Part shown: piece by piece, positions 5,541 to 9,226 of the stretch
How positions within the stretch are numbered: the first letter of the stretch is position 1
Layout of the letters: each line of letters begins with the position of its first letter
Assembly: GCA_910587905.1 (NCBI GenBank)
Contig: CAJUOF010000209.1
Span: 1-9,226, forward strand
Source: an uncultured Lachnospiraceae bacterium
GTDB lineage: Bacteria; Bacillota_A; Clostridia; Lachnospirales; Lachnospiraceae
Length of the DNA: 9,226 nucleotides
Reading direction: 5' to 3'
Program-made: the position numbers and the translations under genes
The notes under the pieces: generated by a model
What the model saw: the letters and a program-made list of their open reading frames with translations, nothing else
Database searches by the model: none
Told to the model about the DNA's origin: nothing

Positions 5541-7844
5541 ATGGCAATCATCATAGAAGACCGGCAAAGGATTTTTACATTACACACCAGAAATTCCACT
5601 TATCAGATGAAGGCGGACGAACAGGATGTCCTGCTCCATACCTATTATGGCGAAAAGACGGACGACAGTGACAAATCTCTTTTATTCTACCAGACGGACA
5701 GAGGGTTTTCGGGCAATCCCTATGAAATGGGAAGGCGCGACAGGACGTATTCCATGGATTCTCTGTTGCAGGAATATAGCTGCTTTGGCACGGGGGATTA
5801 CAGGATCACTTCTCTGCGGGTGCGGAATCCTGACGGGAGCCAGGCGGCGGAGCTGCGCTATGCCGGATACCGGGTGCAGAAGGGAAAATATGGGATTCCG
5901 GGCCTTCCGGCGGTGTATGCCGGGGAGGGGGAGGCGGAAACTCTGGTCATCCGGCTGAAAGATCCCTATTCTTTTTTGGAGGTTGAACTTTATTATGGAA
6001 TACTGGAGGAGCCGGATGTCATTACCAGGGCCGTCAAAATCACAAATCAGGGGACGGAAGACCGTGTTTTAAAGAAAGCGGCCAGCATGAACCTTGACTG
6101 GGAATGCGGCGATTTTGAGTGGGTCTCTTTTTATGGAAGGCATGGCATGGAGATGAACGTCCAACGGGCGGGAATCCATCATGGCATCCAGGCGGTCGGA
6201 AGTGTCCGGGGGACAAGCAGCCACCAGTATAACCCTTTTGTCCTTCTATGTGATCGAGGGGCCAATGAGACGATGGGAGATTGCTATGGTTTTTCTTTTG
6301 TCTACAGCGGGGAGTTTTTGATGGAGGCAGAGAAGGATCAGATTGACAGGACCAGACTCATCTGCGGGATTCATCCGGACAATTTTTCGTGGACCCTGCA
6401 CGGGGGAGACGCGCTCTGGCTCCCCGAGGTGATCATGACGTACAGCGGGAGCGGCATGGGCAGGGTGAGCCGGAATGTCCACAAGGTAATCAGGGAGCAT
6501 ATCTGCCGGGGGGAATGGAAGGACAGGCAGCGGCCGATCCTGATCAATAACTGGGAAGCGACCTATTTTGACTTTACCGGAGAAAAACTGATCGCCATCG
6601 CGAGGGAAGCAAAAAAGCTGGGGATTGAATTGTTTGTGATGGATGACGGCTGGTTTGGGAAAAGAGAGGACGACAGCACCGGCCTGGGCGACTGGTTTCC
6701 GAATGAAAAGAAGCTTGGCTGTACCTTAAAAGAACTGGCGGAACGCATTGTGGCGGAAGGGATGCGGTTTGGCATCTGGCTGGAGCCGGAAGGGATATCC
6801 GAAGACAGTGATCTGTACAGATGCCATCCGGACTGGGCGGTAAAAATCCCCGGCAGAAAGCCCTGCCTGAGCAGGGGGGAGCTGATTCTGGATTTCTCCA
6901 GAAGGGACGTGCAGGATCACATCATAGAACGGCTCTCCGAATTGCTTGGGGGGATACCGGTCTCTTATGTGAAATGGGACTGCAACCGGGCAATCTGCGA
7001 TAAATTCAGCGGGCTGCTGGATTGCGGCAGGCAGGGGGAATTTTCCCACAGGTATGTGCTGGGGCTGTACAGGGTCTTGGAAGTACTGACAGAAAAGTTC
7101 CCCGGAATCTTGTTTGAGGGCTGCGGGGGCGGAGGGGGACGGTTTGACGCCGGGCTGCTTTATTATATACCGCAGATCTGGGGGAGTGACACGACGGACG
7201 CCATTGAGAGACTGAGCATCCAGTATGGCGCGTCCTTCGGATATCCGGTTTCCGCGATGGGGACCCATGTCTCGACGGTCCCCAATCATCAGACGGGGCG
7301 GGTGACGCCGCTTTCTACGAGGGGCTGCATGGCGATGGCGGGCACCTTTGGGTATGAACTGGATATCGGTAAACTGACGGAGGATGAAAGGGCGGAGATA
7401 AAAGAACAGATCAGGATGTTTAAAAAGCATTACGCCCTGATACAGCGGGGCGATTATTACAGGATATCCAGCCCCCTCGAGGGCACCTGCACGGTATGGG
7501 AGATTGCGGACCCGTCCGGAAGGGAGGCGCTTGTCAGCGCGGTTTATCATCACGTGCAGGCGAATCCTGTGCCGGTCAGGGTGAAGGTGCAGGGATTGAA
7601 GGATGAGGTGGATTACCGGCTTTTCTTAAATGAGGATTTTATGGGAAAATATCCCGGAAAACGGCTGCCCTACGGATTTGCGTCCGGCGAAGTGATAAGC
7701 GGGGCTTCGTTAAGGCAGTTCGGGTTCGTGGTTCCGGAGGCGGCAAATGAGTTTCAGGCATGGCAGATCTATATAAAGGAATGCCCGCATTCCTGCGAAC
7801 CAAGGGAAACGGAATCAAGAGAAACTGAACCAAGAGAAATGTAA
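5541..7844 (+). CDS. Alpha-galactosidase, GH36, cytosolic
   Basis: This 767-aa enzyme would release terminal alpha-galactose from raffinose-type oligosaccharides or melibiose. It follows the usual GH36 plan: an N-terminal beta-sandwich (about 1-320), a barrel opened by PILINNWEATYFDF, MDDGWFGKR and WLEPEGI, then a C-terminal beta domain. The nucleophile is Asp480 in VKWDCNR and the acid/base Asp550 in GSDTTDAIERL; the 70-residue spacing equals that of the Geobacillus enzymes (D478, D548). NHQTGRVTPL and FGYELD downstream are also conserved. The glycine-rich substrate loop reads FEGCGGGGGRFD where CSGGGGRF is more usual. No signal peptide is present, so the substrate must be imported. The ATG at 5541 starts 4 nt after the GH13 stop, with a GGAG-type site about 9 nt upstream. 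Bacterial relatives are near 730 aa; part of the excess is a repeat-built C-terminal tail. Confidence 0.95.
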   Translation: MAIIIEDRQRIFTLHTRNSTYQMKADEQDVLLHTYYGEKTDDSDKSLLFYQTDRGFSGNPYEMGRRDRTYSMDSLLQEYSCFGTGDYRITSLRVRNPDGSQAAELRYAGYRVQKGKYGIPGLPAVYAGEGEAETLVIRLKDPYSFLEVELYYGILEEPDVITRAVKITNQGTEDRVLKKAASMNLDWECGDFEWVSFYGRHGMEMNVQRAGIHHGIQAVGSVRGTSSHQYNPFVLLCDRGANETMGDCYGFSFVYSGEFLMEAEKDQIDRTRLICGIHPDNFSWTLHGGDALWLPEVIMTYSGSGMGRVSRNVHKVIREHICRGEWKDRQRPILINNWEATYFDFTGEKLIAIAREAKKLGIELFVMDDGWFGKREDDSTGLGDWFPNEKKLGCTLKELAERIVAEGMRFGIWLEPEGISEDSDLYRCHPDWAVKIPGRKPCLSRGELILDFSRRDVQDHIIERLSELLGGIPVSYVKWDCNRAICDKFSGLLDCGRQGEFSHRYVLGLYRVLEVLTEKFPGILFEGCGGGGGRFDAGLLYYIPQIWGSDTTDAIERLSIQYGASFGYPVSAMGTHVSTVPNHQTGRVTPLSTRGCMAMAGTFGYELDIGKLTEDERAEIKEQIRMFKKHYALIQRGDYYRISSPLEGTCTVWEIADPSGREALVSAVYHHVQANPVPVRVKVQGLKDEVDYRLFLNEDFMGKYPGKRLPYGFASGEVISGASLRQFGFVVPEAANEFQAWQIYIKECPHSCEPRETESRETEPREM
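7797..7841 (+). repeat. Three 15-bp tandem repeats forming the alpha-galactosidase C-terminus
   Basis: Three consecutive 15-bp units run GAACCAAGGGAAACG, GAATCAAGAGAAACT and GAACCAAGAGAAATG, directly before the stop codon TAA. Each pair differs at two or three bases. They encode EPRET, ESRET and EPREM, a charged and likely disordered tail beyond the folded C-terminal domain. The unit length keeps the frame, so copy number could change without damaging the enzyme. Confidence 0.9.
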
Positions 7845-7894
7845 ATTTTACATTAAATAAATCAAAAAATATATCAAAGAAAGGAAGCATTACC

Positions 7895-8155
7895 ATGAAG
7901 AAATTTGAGTACACCATCAACGATCCCGTAGGGATCCACGCGCGTCCGGCCGGCCTGCTGGCCAAGAAAGCGAAGACTCTGGGCAGCACGGTCACCATCA
8001 CCGCGGCGGACGGCAAGTCGGCCACGGCCTCCAAACTCATGGCTCTTATGGCGCTGGGCATCAAGCAGGGCGACACGGTTTCCGTCGCCATTGAGGGAGG
8101 GGACGAAGAAGCCAATGCAGCCGCCATGGAGCAGTTCTTCAAAGAGAATCTGTAG
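7895..8155 (+). CDS. ptsH: HPr phosphocarrier protein
   Basis: This 86-aa protein is the full length of HPr, the small cytosolic carrier that takes phosphate from enzyme I and passes it to EIIA domains. The active site GIHARPAG carries His15 with Arg17, and the following helix and strand pattern (AKKAKTLGSTVTI) is typical. The second regulatory region reads ATASKLMALMALGIKQGD. Aligned with Bacillus HPr (LKSIMGVMSLGI), the residue at the regulatory Ser46 position is Lys47 here, with a Ser one place earlier, so control by HPr kinase is doubtful. The ATG at 7895 has AAAGGA 9 nt upstream. It follows the alpha-galactosidase gene after an AT-rich 50-nt gap with no convincing promoter or terminator, and precedes the enzyme I gene by 19 nt. 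Confidence 0.96.
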   Translation: MKKFEYTINDPVGIHARPAGLLAKKAKTLGSTVTITAADGKSATASKLMALMALGIKQGDTVSVAIEGGDEEANAAAMEQFFKENL

Positions 8156-8174
8156 GCGGCGCAAGGAGGGACAT

Positions 8175-9226
8175 ATGATCTTAATACAGGGAAAAGGGGT
8201 CTCGAAGGGGATTGTGAACGGCCCGGTCTATTTCTTCCGGCGTCTGGGGATCACCATTACGGATGCCGCCGCAGCCGATGTCGAGACGGAAAAAGAACGC
8301 ATTCAGGCCGCCCAGGAAAAGTCCATGGCCCAGTTAAACGCCCTGGCTGAAAAGGCACGGCAGGAGACGGGGGAGGAGACGGCGCTTCTCTTCGAGACTC
8401 ACGCCATGTTTGTGGAGGACGAGGATTATGTGGACTGCATGATGGACACGCTGGAGGAGGAATCCTGTACCGCGGAACGGGCGGTGGAAATTGCCGGTGA
8501 GAAATTTGCGGCCATGCTCGCCGCAATGGACGACGCTTATATGCAGGCGAGGGCCGCGGACATCAAAGACGTGACCCGGCGCATCCTCAATAACCTGATG
8601 GGGATTGTCGAGGGGGGCATTGATTCGGAAGTGCCGGTGATACTGGCCGCCGACGATCTGGCGCCGTCTGAGACGATCCAGCTTGACAAAAGTAAAATCC
8701 TCGGTTTTATCACGCAGGGAGGCTCGGGCAACAGCCATACGGCCATTCTGGCCCGCACGATGGGTATCCCGGCCATTGTGGGGCTGGGGGATGCACTGAA
8801 GCCGGAGCTCGGCGGGCGGACGGCCTACATTGACGGGGAGACCGGACAGGTGGCGGTCGAGCCGGACGAGATCACGCTGGCGGCCTTCCAGTCGAAATAT
8901 GAGAAACAGCAGGAAATGAAGGAACTGATGCAGACCATGAAAGGGCAGGAAGATGTGACCTTGGACGGCAGGAAGATCATGGTCTACTGCAACATCGGCT
9001 CCCCGGAGGATATTGCGGCTGTCCTGTCCAATGACGGACGGGGGATCGGGCTGTTCCGCTCGGAGTTTTTGTACCTTGCTTCTGACGACTATCCTTCCGA
9101 GGAAGACCAGTTCCAGGCATACAAGGAAGCGGCCACGGCCATGGAAGGCAGGAGGGTGGTCATCCGCACGCTGGATATTGGCGCTGACAAGCAGGTGGGC
9201 TACTTCGGACTCCAGAAGGAAGAAAA
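8175..9226 (+). CDS. ptsI: PTS enzyme I (PEP-protein phosphotransferase), C-terminus beyond window
   Basis: Enzyme I is the first step of the phosphotransferase system: it takes phosphate from phosphoenolpyruvate and gives it to HPr. The 350 codons present cover the N-terminal phosphohistidine and HPr-binding domain (about 1-230) and the first part of the PEP-binding barrel. The active-site His188 lies in GGSGNSHTAILART, one residue longer than the E. coli GGRTSHTS version. In the barrel, GIGLFRSEFLYL carries Arg295 and RTLDIGADK carries Arg331, both PEP-binding motifs. The family is about 540-575 aa, so roughly 200 residues lie outside the window. The ATG at 8175 has AAGGAGG 5 nt upstream. 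It is the fifth gene of the operon, directly behind HPr, which is its phosphate acceptor. Confidence 0.96.
   Translation, partial: MILIQGKGVSKGIVNGPVYFFRRLGITITDAAAADVETEKERIQAAQEKSMAQLNALAEKARQETGEETALLFETHAMFVEDEDYVDCMMDTLEEESCTAERAVEIAGEKFAAMLAAMDDAYMQARAADIKDVTRRILNNLMGIVEGGIDSEVPVILAADDLAPSETIQLDKSKILGFITQGGSGNSHTAILARTMGIPAIVGLGDALKPELGGRTAYIDGETGQVAVEPDEITLAAFQSKYEKQQEMKELMQTMKGQEDVTLDGRKIMVYCNIGSPEDIAAVLSNDGRGIGLFRSEFLYLASDDYPSEEDQFQAYKEAATAMEGRRVVIRTLDIGADKQVGYFGLQKEE

Noticed and set aside
3662..5599. A 645-codon open frame on the minus strand across the GH13 gene
   Set aside because: It is antisense to a clearly conserved enzyme, has Pro/His/Gln-rich composition without a recognisable domain, and is explained by GC-rich codon use.
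7847..7875. Possible promoter TTTACA, 17 nt, TATATC before the HPr gene
   Set aside because: Transcription would begin about 7882, inside the HPr ribosome binding site, leaving no usable leader; the AT-rich gap more likely mimics a promoter.
1..9226. CRISPR arrays, tRNA or rRNA genes, insertion sequences
   Set aside because: No regularly spaced repeats, transposase motifs, terminal inverted repeats or RNA gene patterns were seen on either strand.

Overview
The window looks like the end of a draft contig from a fairly GC-rich Clostridia genome, most likely Lachnospiraceae. This rests on AGGAGG-type ribosome binding sites, sigma-A style promoters, a CcpA-type cre-like site, and HPr and enzyme I sequences of the kind I associate with that group; no marker gene fixes the taxon. 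The first 23 bases are Illumina adapter, not genome, so biological sequence starts at 24.

Layout. Minus strand, left part: a LacI-family regulator cut by the contig end (24-440), its own promoter (546-574), a terminator (586-612), and a single-chain sucrose-type PTS permease EIIBCA (661-2571). A 263-bp divergent control region (2572-2834) holds a weak promoter for the permease with a LacI-type operator over its -35 region. It also holds a perfect-consensus promoter facing right, followed at once by a cre-like site. Plus strand, right part: one apparent operon of a Cof-type HAD phosphatase (2847-3665), an amylosucrase-like GH13 enzyme (3683-5536), a GH36 alpha-galactosidase (5541-7844), HPr (7895-8155) and enzyme I (8175 to the window end, partial). 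Gaps between these genes are 17, 4, 50 and 19 nt.

How it may work together. The locus carries a whole phosphotransfer chain (enzyme I, HPr, EIIBCA) beside two retaining glycosidases that normally act on non-phosphorylated sugars: GH36 removes alpha-galactose (raffinose, melibiose) and the GH13_4 type splits sucrose. Raffinose-family oligosaccharides or sucrose are therefore the best-guess substrates. The HAD phosphatase could bridge the two halves by dephosphorylating what the PTS delivers; that link is inference only.

The oddest sequence detail is the HAD gene start. The well-placed GTG with a strong Shine-Dalgarno runs into an in-frame TAA after three codons, followed immediately by TTG at the start of the conserved HAD motif I. 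Other points of interest are an HPr whose residue aligned with regulatory Ser46 appears to be Lys, and three 15-bp tandem repeats that form the C-terminus of the alpha-galactosidase.
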